Assembly (NCBI GenBank): GCA_017165825.1
Contig: CM029370.1
Span: 20,840,555 to 20,904,554, forward strand
DNA: 64,000 bases
Direction of reading: 5' to 3'
From: Hepsetus odoe
Taxonomy: Eukaryota; Chordata; Actinopteri; Characiformes; Hepsetidae
The translations under genes were made by a program, and so were the position numbers. Below the pieces are notes generated by a model. That model worked only from the letters and a program-made list of their open reading frames with translations. It did no database searches and was not told the origin of the DNA. Position 1 is the first letter of the stretch, and the number at the start of each line of letters is the position of its first letter. Below are positions 9,801 through 21,030 of this stretch, one piece after another.

Positions 9801-12098
9801 TTACCAAGAAATGCTTAAGGTTGTAAAAAGGATTATACAGCAGACCCCTGAGCTAAAAGAAAACCCTGTTGTCTATGCCTTCTCTTATTACTTTGACCAT
9901 GCTGTTGAGGCTGGCCTCATTGGTAAGGAATATAGTAATAGTAACAATAATAATTAATAGGTTTGCATTCAAAGACTTAAAATTTGAATGGTAATACTAG
10001 GTCATCAAAAAATAACCTGTTAGCCACAACATTGAAGTCACTGACAAATGAATAGCATTGATTATCTTGTTACATTGGTCAAGGGGTGGGATATATTAGG
10101 CAGCAGGTGAAGTCGAGTTTAGGAAGTAGGAAAATGGACAAACAGGTGAACAACTAAATGACTGGGTCAGAGCATCCATCCATCCATTTTCTGCTGCTTG
10201 TCCCAAACGGGGTCGCGCTGGTGTCCAACCCAGCGCACACAGGGCGAGGACGGGGGACGCACCCTGGACAGGTCGCCAGCCCATCGCAGGGAGGAGCGGG
10301 ACGAGGACGGCACCTTGCTCAAGGGTACCTCAGGGAAACCCATTGGGAAGGGGTTCGAACCCCCGATCCTCTAATCATTTGGCCGACGCCCTAACCACTT
10401 GGCCACCACTGCCCCGGATCAGAGCATCTTCATAACAATCCCATAACTTGTGGGATGCTCCTGTTCAGCATGCGTTGGCACCAAATGTGGTCCAAGGAAG
10501 GATGGTCTTGGGTGCCCAGGATTCAGTGAAGTGCAAGAGGAATTTAGGTTAAATCTGGTCCAGTCCCACAAAAGAGATACTAAACAAATCACTGGAAGAA
10601 AGCTGTCAGAAAATGTAGCGTATCGCAGCTTGTTGTGTTTATGGTTGTGTTGCCCTCTTTGACCCCTGTCCACTGCCCAGCATGCCTACAAAGAGTATCA
10701 GGAAAACCTAAAGAAACCTAAAAAGTGTCATGCTTTGGTTGATGTCCTGACATTCATGTGGATGTTGCTCTGACACACACCACCTACGTCAGCTTGTTTG
10801 CAGACCCTTCTATATCAGTGCTATTTCTTTATAGAAACAGGCTTTTTCAGCAGAGTTCTGCACCCTGGTACACTGCAAAATCTTAACCCTTGATGGGTTA
10901 GAGCTGTTTTAGTGGCGCGAGGTATTAATGCAATAGCTGATTGGGGTAAACTGTTTAATTATATATTTATCTGACTTCTGTAATGAATGTAATTGTTTAA
11001 ATAGTGACATTTTAATTTGAATACAGAAACCAGTAGGGCTGTTGTTAAAATACATTTTACTGTCTTTTACAGACGAAGAAAAAGGAGGAGAGGTGCAGAT
11101 GCGTGACTTCAAAAAAAGAGCTAAAGAGGGTAAGGGATTATGTCACCACACTTGTTCAGCCAGTTTTTTTACTTTGCAGTAAATAAACAAATTTCACATC
11201 TGACACCAAAATGTATGACAGCTGAACATTATGGTTCGTGAAACAAAACCAAACAATTTTTTAAAAACGATTTCATTTATTTATTTTAATCAGCGTAAAG
11301 GATTGCAAAATTGACAGATACCGGATTAAAAAACAAAAACAATATTTGCATTTTGTTGCTCTTGATGTGCCTTTCCTGAAAGTGACCTTATTACTCTTTG
11401 CTCTGTGGATACATTTTAGCTTTAAAAATGTGTTTATCATAATGGTTAAACCTATTTTTATCAAAGAAGGAAAAAAAATAAGCAGATTTAGTTAGATTTT
11501 TATTATGTTGTGGAAATGATTGTAATCTTAGACATGCAAGCGCATCAGAACATGTTGATTTCCTTTTTTTTTTTTTTTTGATCGACTTGATCTGGAAACA
11601 AATATGCCAATAAAGGAAAAATAATAATAATAATGTTTCAGAAGTGCTCTTGTATTTATCACAAAGTAATAAAGCTGGGTTTCCATAGTTTTGGCTGAGA
11701 AGACAGGAGAGGAAACTGCATTAGCAGTTATATTTGAGGTTATCAATGACCGGTGAATCTCACATGTGACTGTAATGATAATTTGTGTTACAGTGTGCAA
11801 CAAAATGTTTAATCCAGACCACCCCTTCTTATGCATGGATCTTACATACATAACCTGTCTTCTTAAGGATGGCTATGGCTTCAAGGACAGAACGGTTCTA
11901 AAGGTTGGTCTTAATGGAAAATTTTGATTACTGGGATTTGATCATTTTCCCTGTAGGTTCATTTTCAAACTTACACAGAAGATTTGTGTTCTCTCCCTGT
12001 GCTTTCTTTCTCAGTTGACCAAAAAAGTGAACAATGCAGAAGCCAGCTGGGCTTTGGGGGCCATTATCAATTTCTTTCAATACTTCACAATTCTGTGA
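6871..12098 (+). CDS. entpd5: ectonucleoside triphosphate diphosphohydrolase 5 (13 coding exons)
   Basis: Coding exons: 6871-7093, 7282-7361, 7801-7944, 8054-8129, 8652-8687, 9028-9116, 9208-9287, 9380-9441, 9575-9676, 9779-9922, 11073-11129, 11794-11903, 12015-12098. All phases agree and give 428 aa, the human ENTPD5 length. The protein is a soluble ER/secreted UDPase/GDPase that supports protein folding and glycosylation; the fish entpd5a copy is known for a role in bone mineralisation. Visible features: a signal peptide (residues 1-20, Leu-rich), ACR1 DAGSTGTR (56-63), ACR2 ATAGLR, ACR3 NEGIFAW with the catalytic Glu, ACR4 DLGGGSTQ and ACR5 WALGA. There is no C-terminal membrane segment. 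The start is ATG 6871; the TTG at 6865 is not a likely start. One intron (9677-9778) has a GC donor. entpd5a and entpd5b cannot be told apart here. Confidence 0.95.
9677..9778 (+). other. entpd5: GC-AG intron in entpd5
   Basis: The exon ends ...CCAGAGG and the intron opens GCAAGA. It ends in ttattttag before GTTACACTGG. Only this junction keeps the conserved frame (NPEG then YTGYKACYQE). The donor fits the usual GC class, which needs a strong AG|GCAAG context. Confidence 0.8.
10165..10415 (-). mobile_element. tRNA-headed SINE, type B
   Basis: This inverted copy lies in an entpd5 intron. It has the terminal repeat 'catccatccatccatt', then 'ccaaacggggtcgcgctgg', 'tggacaggtcgccagccc', the shared 'tacctcagggaaaccc', and the tRNA-like head ending at 'ggccaccactgcccc'. 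Confidence 0.85.
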
Positions 12099-13428
12099 GA
12101 AAAGGATCACCGTTTGCCGCTGTGGACTTCTGTTAAGTATCACTTGCACTGATCGAACCACTTGCATTTTATGGACCTATTTGTGTTGTAAAGATCAGTG
12201 GTGCTCCTGCTGGGTGGCCTTGCAGACCCGTTAGAGACGGTCTGCTGCCAAACAGATTTTTTTCATTATCAATTCCACAAGGCTTCCATCTGACACTTGC
12301 ACTACATTTACATTTACGGCATTTAGCAGACGCTCTTATCCAGAGCAACTTACAATTCCTGATTACAGGGACCGTCTCCCTGGAGCAACTTTGGATTAAG
12401 GGTTTTCCTCAGGACCCCAGTGGTGGGATTCCAACCTGTGACCTTTTTTGTCTGTAGACAAATTCTTACCACTAGACCCCACCCTCATGCACTACTATTG
12501 TACCTTTTTGAGAAATATATTTTGTAGGATATTTAGACCTAACCTGCGTGAACTGAAAACTGGTAAAGATCAAATAATCTTTCTATATTATTATTATCAG
12601 TAGACTTGATTACCACTTACAGTCTCATGAATTTGTTTTAGGGTATGGCGTCTTTGGTTCCATATATGGGTTTTAGGGAAGTGTGTGTGTGTGGTTTACA
12701 TACTACATAAGGTTCATTTATTAAAAGCAAATACTGTACAGTTAATATTTTGTGAGAAATTTGATTAATTTTATTCCCCAAGTGTAAATGATGGATGATT
12801 GTTGACATCTCTTAATTAAGTACATCTTGATTCAGTTCTTGGACAGTGGATATTTTTGCTATACCTGCTGAACAAGGAGAAAGGTGTTGACAGTGATAAG
12901 AAATTCAGAATAAAGCATGAATACAATCGATATTACTGAAGAGGAAATGCCTCAAAATGGATGTTCTTTTTCTAAACGGTGAGACAATTTGCTGCTGGGT
13001 CTGAACGAAATCTCATCGGGCTCATTGTTGAAAAGACAGGGACTGAACAATATTGCATTAATAAATTGCACAAAACAATGTTTCCGCTTTTGCATCTATG
13101 AAAAAAAAGTATGATCAGATTGTGTTTGTCAGATTAAGTGAGTGGCTGCGTTATGTATTTTTCTAACTCGTATGGTGGAAAATATTGGCATTGAAATGTA
13201 ATATCTTAACAAATCAAGGTCAATCGCTGAATCTTATCAATGGGGTTGAATCTTTTTAATCTGGTGGTGGCTTGTTTTTGCACTTCTTGTAATCTCTGAA
13301 GATTATTAAATGGTTTTGACAATGTTTTGTTCCTTTCCTTCACTATAAAGGCCATGCAAAGAAAAAAAAGAAAAAAAAAAAAGGTACACAAGTGCAATTC
13401 TAAATAATTACTTTATTTACAAATTGTA
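12099..13428. other. convergent 3' ends of entpd5 and znf410
   Basis: A plus-strand AATAAA at 12,909-12,914 is a likely entpd5 poly(A) signal. For znf410, a minus-strand AATAAA (TTTATT at 13,412-13,417) lies only 12 bases past the stop codon; further minus signals lie near 12,770 and 12,715. If znf410 uses one of the farther signals, the two transcripts overlap in antisense. Confidence 0.55.
12306..12485 (-). mobile_element. second tRNA-headed SINE family with a CTGCTAAATG-type tail
   Basis: Read on the minus strand it begins 'ggggtctagtggtaagaa', has a B-box-like 'aggttggaatccc', and ends 'gcgtctgctaaatgccgtaa' plus 'atgtaaatg'. This 3' end is shared by several vertebrate SINEs and L2-type LINEs. 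It lies in the entpd5 3' untranslated region. Confidence 0.75.
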
Positions 13429-16400
13429 CTAGAGCAGTGCCACCACATCCTCTCCATAACTATGACCTCCAGCTGTCATGGTGACCAGGTCATGAGGTGG
13501 TGAGAGAACCACTACTGGGTCTGCAGGACCTGGAACAAAAGTAAAAAGGTAATGGGAATATTAAAATAATCAAATTTGCCTATCTGAAGGCATACTCTTC
13601 AGGAAGACGTTGTGTACCTTGTGCCCTGAGCATTGCATGGTGAAGATTAACAGGCTCCACGACTGTCGTCATAGTTACCATGGGATCAACAGCAGCACCA
13701 TCAGCCTCAAGCAAACTGCTCTGAGTCAGCGCCTCCCCTGCCAATCGAAAAGCAGCACTACATCTAATGAAGTAACATCTGTAGCCTAACATTTATTCTG
13801 CTTTTTCCCCCGCTTGATGTGATATTCTTACTGCTGATCTATCCATTTGTCAGTGACTAGTTTTACACTTCTAATTGCATATTCTGAAGATTGTTACAAA
13901 GTCACTTTTAGTCACATTACTTGGTACAGTGTTATAACCTGTTTCTCTGGTTTCACAACTTAGAGCATCCTCTCCATGACGCTTCCTCATGTGGACGTTT
14001 CTGCTGCCGCTTTGAGAGAAAGTCTTTCCACATATGGAGCACAGATGGGGCTTCTCCCCTGATGATAGAAAACAAGGGAATTAAGCAAACTGGTTTGTGA
14101 GCTAATCATACTAGCAACAAGTCTAGGTAGCTCTCTAATTCATGAAACTAATGCTCCGTGATTTGGATCTTAACTGAAACAAACTAAATAAAAAAAAAAG
14201 ACATTTAAAAACTATAATTTGGAAATCAAAAGGTCACAGTAGTGCAAGAGCTGAACAAGGGCTTAAATTTAAAGAATTTTTTTTACTCACCAGAGTGCAC
14301 TAGCATGTGTTTACGGAGGCTGGAGTACTCTGCAAAGGAACGTCCACAGTTGTCTACTTCACAAAGGAAGGGCTTCTCACCTAGGAGACAAACACACATT
14401 GTGGGAACAAAATTAGGAAACTGGTTGCTCACTTTTTCATCAGAAAAAGAACAAAATTTTAAACAAGTGTGAGAAAATTGAAAGGGATATTCAATTCAGG
14501 ATTTTCAATCAATGGGATGACATCAAAGGTGAGTGGGTGCCACATTTTATCTAAAGAACAAGAAGTCTAATTTGATCAAACTACATTTTCTGCCATCACC
14601 AACCCTTGACGTTAACCCAATTCATGAAATTGAAAACCATATTGAGTGATGCAACATTAGTGTTTTGTTCAGAAATATAGAAAACTGGGGTTCACAAACT
14701 TTCAAGCACCACTCTCATGCTCATAGATGACACAGAAGCCAGAAGAAGCATTAAAGATTTGCAGTGATTATTCCTACCAGTATGTGTGCGTTTATGGTTC
14801 TTCAGATTTCCAGCAGTGGTAAACTTCTTGCCACAATTTTTCTCATTGCAGATGAAGGGTTTCTCACCATTGTGTGTCCTCATGTGTACCTGCAGTCTCT
14901 GCAGAACATAAAAGCTCTTCCCACAGCCCTCAGCTACACAGCGGAATGTGCGGTCATTCCTGAGAAAAGACCCATAAAAACAGTTTACATAGAGCAGACT
15001 ATCTGGTTTTTAATCCCTTTTTGTGACACAATGCACCAGTTCCAGTCACTGAATACACTCGTCGTCATGGATCACTCGTTCGCACTCCTGAAAGTTGTTC
15101 TCTCTTTCAACGAAAGTGTATATATTCTCCCTAATGTTTATTTATGCTTTAATAAGTAAAAAGTAAAACATTTAAACAGTGATTACTCATTAATAACTAC
15201 ACCTTGGAGACTTACTGCAGCTTCATAACACACAAAGAACTCAATCAATCATTGGCTTAACCAAGACAAATACTCTAAAGTTATCTACCTGTGTGTTTTT
15301 AGGTGATATTTGAGATGAGCGGGCCAGGTAAAGGTTCTATGACAGTTCTCATAAGGACATCTGAGAATCTTCTCTGCAGATGTACAGTTGTTTCGTGGAG
15401 ACGCCTCCTTTTTAGGCCCCTCTGGCTGGTAGCTATGAATATGGTCATCTGGGGAGTGACAGTACAAGAGATTATGATTAATTCCCTGCAAATAAGATTA
15501 TAAAGCATAATTCAAAAGATCCTCACTGGCCCTTTTCAATGGATCTGTAGATATTTTTCAATTGATCTACTGATACTGATACCTTTACTTAAGGTAAATT
15601 TACTGCAGTTTAATTAGGTTGATATAGATGTGCAAAAAGATAATAGAACCAGTCCATTTTCCAGCCATTCCAAACTTTCTGAAGCCTGTTCCTTAAAACA
15701 TATATCTAAATCAGCCACACAACAGAAGCATTAACTTAATACCTCTGTCATGGGTGAGTAATTTTTGCAGGTGAATAACAGCAGTAAGCTGGATATTTAT
15801 TAATCATGTGACTATCAAATTTTCTAAAATTGCATTTGATTTTTTTTTCCTCACTAGTGTTTCCATTGTATTGTAGCCAATCTTCGTCCTCTAACTATTC
15901 CTTAGTACTTAGTGAACTGTACTTTACAAAAATCTGTTCACTTTAAAAATTGTTTTCCATGTAGTTTAAAATATCTAGATATAAACAGCAGGAAATAAAA
16001 CCTGAAGATCCGATTTCTCTACTAAAAGAAATGAATGAGGCTTGGTGTTTCGGTTCTTTGGGAGGGGTCTGTAAATACAAATTTTGGGTCAGACAGTATC
16101 AGCAGATTCTCATTATTAAATGACAAGTGTAGGACAAAAACCTAAGATGACATGGTACTAGAATCCTAGACCTACTGTATACAGTAGTTTCTTTCTAAAA
16201 ATTAGTTCTTGCACTACAGAATTATGACACAGTGGTTTCTGTAGGCGTTGACATGCATCTTGGGTGATCCTGCTTATGAAGAGATTTGAGTAAAAAACTC
16301 AATCAACAATTTGTATGTGGCCTTCACTGTAGGGTGGGGCCATCATATTTATTTTTATATTTCTGGTGGCAAAGCTCTTGGCATGCCAGGCTGCCCCAGA

Positions 16401-18851
16401 GCTACCAGGATTCTCACAGTTAGGCAGGGAACACCTTTTAAGCAGGTGTTCCACAGAGTACCTCAGGGCATCTTGGGTGCGTTCACACTTGTACTTCAAG
16501 CTGTCCTCTTAGATAAGATCACCACAGAAACATGTTAATGCCAGGTGTGAACAGAGCCACAGCGTCTCCCTGAGGTATGAAAAGATAATGATCAGTTAAT
16601 AGACATTACTGTTGCTACTAGCCCTGGCTTCCTTTGCCAGCTGAGCTCGAGTGGCTGCTATAAGGCTGTCGTGGGCCAGCTCCTGTACCCGCAGGTACCA
16701 TGGAGTACTTCCATCCCCACACTCCCCTGCCGATATCTCCTCCTCTGCCTCGTCCACATCATCCTGCACAAACACCAGTGGCTCTGCAGAGGCTGACAGC
16801 CCTTTAGATTAAAACAGAAACAACACTGAAAGATGCAGTTAAAAACCAGAAAGACACTCAATAAACCTGAGTTTTTTTTGGAAGTTCAAAGAACAATTTG
16901 CAAAAATGAACAGATGTAAACCAGACAGCCTGAATGGAATCTGGAATATTATTTTGTTCTTTTACTGAAATTATGTTTAACCTTTTTTGTCACATTAGAG
17001 ACAAAACTCTGATCCACTGTTTTGTTTCTGGGGTTAAAAACAGACTTGGCAAAAAAATAAAAAGGTAGAGAACTTTTTTTTTTTTTATCCCTCTAAAATG
17101 ATACACTGCAAGACCATTTCCAGCTTATACAGACTCAAAACAAACTGATACACAACTTGTTATGGATATATGCCTTTAGAAAGCACCAATAAGCAATGGT
17201 TTTTTTGAAGTTAATTCATTTTTATAAGGCAGCAGTAAGTTACGCAGTATTTATTTCTGTTTTCTTGATAAATGTCAAGCAAGATATCAAAAGCACTAAT
17301 CTGACTACTTGATGCTTGAAATTACATTCAAGCATATATTTTTAACTCATTATTATTATTTTATGGATTTGTGTGTGTGTGTGTGTGTGTGAGAATGCTG
17401 GTTAAGAGCTTGAAAGAGAGTTAATACCTTTAGCAAGGTTGAGTAACACATAAGAGGTGCTATCTGGTTGCTGGAGCTCCTGAAGTATTGTCTGTGGGGC
17501 TGGCGTTGGGGAAGGAGACTGAAGCTGCACTACAAGGGGGCTTTGCTCCGGCCCAAACTCTGACAGCGACGGTGAAGCTGCATGGCTAAGGGTGCTCTCT
17601 TAAAAGCAAAAACAGGTGTAAAAAAACACACCCAAGAGCAAATGGGTGCAAACATAAACGGGCCAAGACTTACATGAAGACCCCTATGGTGTCCCCCCCC
17701 CCGTTTTTCTTTTTAATTAGCACCAAAATTACAGCAATCTGCTACCTGGAAGGTCAAGCTGGCTGCATATGGAGTTTTCAGAAGAGGTGAGGAGAGGTAG
17801 ACACGGTGATTTGGAGTCAGACTCCTCCAGGCCCTGGCCCAAGGGTATGGAGGCGTTCTGCACAAACTCAACCAGCAGCTTGACCAGAGCAAAAAACACA
17901 TGTGCTGTTCACTTAAAAACACCTTTACAGTTTTAGTTTCTACAGTTAACCATGTTTTAAATTTGGAAGAAGTGTTGTGCAGTGGAAACAGTACCTCGGG
18001 TTTGGAATCAAGCTCATCAGAAAGCATGGATTCAGTCTTATGTGATCTATGGTGAGGATGAGAGCAAATCAAACTGTGATAATGAGCAGGGCACGAAAAA
18101 ACAGAGTACACTTCAAAAAATCCTTCAACACTGAGGAACATAAAGCACGCTGACCCGCAGACGTGGACACATGGGAGGACTGTCAGAAACAGACTCTGGC
18201 CATCACCTTACTGCTGTCGATGGGTTTTGGCTGGTCGTCCAAACGTCTAGTCGGAGGAAAAATAATAAAGTGCGGGATGAAATTTATCAGACATGCAACG
18301 CACATTAACACACACGTTTTATGGCTCTGATAACAACAAAGCCGGCCATTTTTGGGAGAAGCCCAAATGTAGCGCTGACTTTGTCCTAATGCTCAGATGC
18401 CGACACTCACAGTGTCCTGTGCATTTTCAGGAATAAGCCGGTGGTTATTTTGAGGGCGGATTAGTGAACATGTTTAACCGGAGGTGTTTAAGGTCTGTCC
18501 ACCTCCGGCCTCTCATTTTTCCTCATTTTACAGAGGAAAGCATAAACTTACAGAAGCTGCCAGCTTTTATTGAGCCCTCTTACACAGAACCCTACTGCCT
18601 GGACCTCAGCGAACGTCACCGGTGCTAAAAACGGTCTTTTCTGACCATAAACGCCTAAAAAACCTTGACTTTCACCGTCGGTTCCTTCCCGGGACGGGCA
18701 GCTTAGCCGCCTAGCAGCTAACGCCGATTCTCCCCAAAACACCGCCACTGTTTCACAGACCCACAAACCAGCTGGTGTGGTTGGATATTCTTTTATATTT
18801 AACAATCAGTGTAATAAAAACGTTACAAAACCCTACCCTCACGTCCGTCAT
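13429..18851 (-). CDS. znf410: zinc finger protein 410 (12 coding exons)
   Basis: Exons on the minus strand: 18851-18837, 18246-18212, 18046-17995, 17878-17746, 17598-17428, 16801-16610, 15448-15289, 14959-14778, 14380-14291, 14058-13960, 13737-13618, 13529-13429. Phases agree and give about 449 aa (human 478). ZNF410 is a nuclear DNA-binding protein whose best-known target is the NuRD component gene CHD4. The MLSDELDSKPE and QNASIPLGQG segments match the human N-terminus. Five C2H2 fingers follow: finger 1 in the 15.4 kb exon, fingers 2-3 in the 14.9 kb exon, finger 4 in the 14.3 kb exon and finger 5 in the 14.0 kb exon, with TGEKP-type linkers. The acidic region PWYLRVQELAHDSLIAATR is also conserved. 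An in-frame upstream ATG (18851) adds 23 residues before the usual start. Confidence 0.93.
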
Positions 18852-19010
18852 GTTTAGCCTGAGGACAAAAAATACATTCTCACAAACAAAAAGCCAGCGC
18901 CTGTGTACTTCCGGGTTGTAGCGCGAAGAAGCGAGAGCGGCTCACGCGCACACGCGCTAAAGCGCAAGCACCGCAGCAGGAACCCGCACGCGCCGTCTTA
19001 AACACCTAAT
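18852..19010 (-). promoter_or_regulatory. znf410: CpG-rich znf410 promoter with ETS-type site
   Basis: A GC/CpG-dense stretch directly upstream of the znf410 start contains 'gtacttccgggttg' (about 18,906), a good ETS/GABPA-type site, followed by repeated 'gcgcac' and 'cgcgc' motifs. There is no TATA box. Promoter role is inferred from position and composition. Confidence 0.6.
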
Positions 19011-19192
19011 AAAGAGAATAACATCAAACTTCTCTTCTAAATCCATCTGCCAGGAGGTGGGAGGTTTTAAGCAGGAAGTGAACTGGGCTTGAAGTTGATC
19101 TGAAACACTGGCATCATGAGCTCGAGGGCGACCCCGAGAAGAGTCACACTGTGGGTGGAGGACGGGGTCACAGCCTTCGCCTGCTGCTGCGT

Positions 19193-19960
19193 TTAGTGAA
19201 TATTAAAGAGGTTCGAAGAAGAACTGATCATCAGAGCTGGGAAAGAGGTGCAGCAGGTCAGGATGGAAACTAAAGCATACTCACCAGTGAGCAGGGAGTG
19301 TTGAGCAGATGGAGCGGGTACTTGGAGCAGCTGATGAATGAAGAGAATGAGAGAGATGATGAGATGAGGTGAGGAGAGTGAAACAGGAAGTGCAGCGAAT
19401 AAGCAAGATGGAAGTAAGGGCAGCGATGAAGAGGATGAAGAATAGAAAGGCTGTTGGTCCGGATGGCATACCGGTGGAAGCATGGAGAAGTTTCGGGGAG
19501 ATGGCAGTGGAGTTTCTGACCAGATTGTTTTGTGGAAAGTGAGAGGATGAGGAGTGGAGACAAAGTGTACTGGTACTAATTTTCAAGAATAATAATTGTG
19601 CACACAGTGTATAATTTATTCATCTTGGTGCATCACCCTTATTCTTGAAAATCAGCTCAGGTTAGAATGAGAATATTAGAGGGACAGCTCAGGTTAGATG
19701 TCTTTGAGACAAAGTTAGATAAGCAAGGTTGCATTGGTTTGGACATGTCCAGAGGAGAGACGAGGATTATATTGGAAGGAGGATGTTGAAGATGGAGCTG
19801 CCAGGAAAGAGAAAAAGAGGAAGACCAAAGAGGAGGTTTATGGACGTGGTGAGAGAGGACATGCAGAAGGTTTGTTTGAAGCAGGAAGATGCAGAAGACC
19901 GGAAGAAATGGAGACGGTTGATCTGCTGTGGTGACCCCTAAACAGGAGCAGCCGGAAGAA
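19193..19960 (+). mobile_element. decayed RTE-type LINE fragment
   Basis: Frames carry RT text such as MKRMKNRKAVGPDGIP (about 19,425-19,480), and then the C-terminal block with HVQRRDEDYIGRRMLKMELP and KRGRPKRRFMDVVRED (19,732-19,935). This is the typical end of teleost RTE endonuclease-reverse transcriptases. Most of the RT core is missing, stops interrupt the frame, and a short Tc1-like terminal piece sits at 19,590-19,640 between the two parts. Not functional. Confidence 0.8.
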
Positions 19961-19969
19961 AAAGATGAA

Positions 19970-21030
19970 GTGCACAATTATTAGACAAGTGATTATTTTG
20001 AGGATTCATTTTAATCTGGAACAAATCCAGCACCATCAGTCAATCCCAAATGTTCAAACCCTGAAACCTGAATGCTTTACAAAGAGAATGTTCACACTCA
20101 CATATGTGTCCACAATTATAAAACAACTATTAATGTGCAGAATTATTAAAGAACTAAAAGATGAAACGTCCATGCATGTTGCGGAGCATTGTCCTGCATG
20201 AAAAATCATGGTCTTCTTCAAAGATGCAGACCTTTTCCTGAAACACTGCTTGAAGAAAGTCTTCTAAAAGATGGGTTTTGAGTCCATCTTCAACCCAAAA
20301 ATCTCCAACTAGCTCATCTTTAATAATACTAGCCCATACCAGTACCCCACCTGCACCTTGCTGGTTCTGAGTGGAAGAGGAGCTCATTTCATCAGTCTAT
20401 AAAGCCTGTCTTGAAAATTTGTCCTGAGATATTTCATGGCCCAGTGTTGACGTTTCAACTTGTTGTTGAAGTGTCTTGTTCAGTGGTGGTCAGGTTTCAA
20501 CCTTCCTTATCTTGGCCATGTCTCTGGGCACTAAACACCTCCAGGTAGGTTGCGGTTCTGGAATATGACAGCACTGGAGGATCATTGGTTCCTGGTAGCT
20601 TCACATTTGATTCTTCTCAAATCTTTGGCAGTTAATTTGTCTTTTTTTTCTCAACACATTTCTCACGCCACTGAATTTGCAACAAATCATTTCATGGTTC
20701 TGTGATCACACCTCAGTATCTCCCAGTATTTAAAGAGTGCTGTGTCCCACTGAAAGACACTTGACCATTTTTGACTTTCCAGAGTCAGTTCTATATCTTT
20801 TTTTGCCCATTTTGCCTGAAGAGGAAAAGACGTCTAATACTTATGCACACCTTGATATGGGATGTTGATCTCCTTAGGCCACACCCTCCCTCATTACCCA
20901 AATACACATCACCTGATCTGCTTAACTCCAATTAGCATTCAGGTTTCTACAGCTTGGCGTTGAAATATATGCATAAAAATTATGATATGGTCAAAATACT
21001 GACTTGTCTCAGTTGTGCACACAGTGTACA
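19970..21030 (-). mobile_element. decayed Tc1/mariner transposon with terminal inverted repeats
   Basis: The ends match as imperfect inverted repeats: left 'gcacaattattagacaagtg', right (reversed) 'gcacaactgagacaagtcag' followed by 'tattttga'. The minus strand encodes a broken transposase. There is an initiation region near 20,825 ('aaaatgggcaaaaa'), then GGVLVWASIIKDELVGDFWV (about 20,330), and in a shifted frame FMQDNAPQHA (about 20,170-20,203), which holds the second catalytic Asp. Several frameshifts and stops make it inactive. It is the longest member in this window of the family also seen at 1 and 4,935. Confidence 0.85.

Noticed and set aside
19193..19586. Overlapping minus-strand Ser/His-rich frames
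   Set aside because: Complement of the Lys/Glu-rich RTE coding strand.
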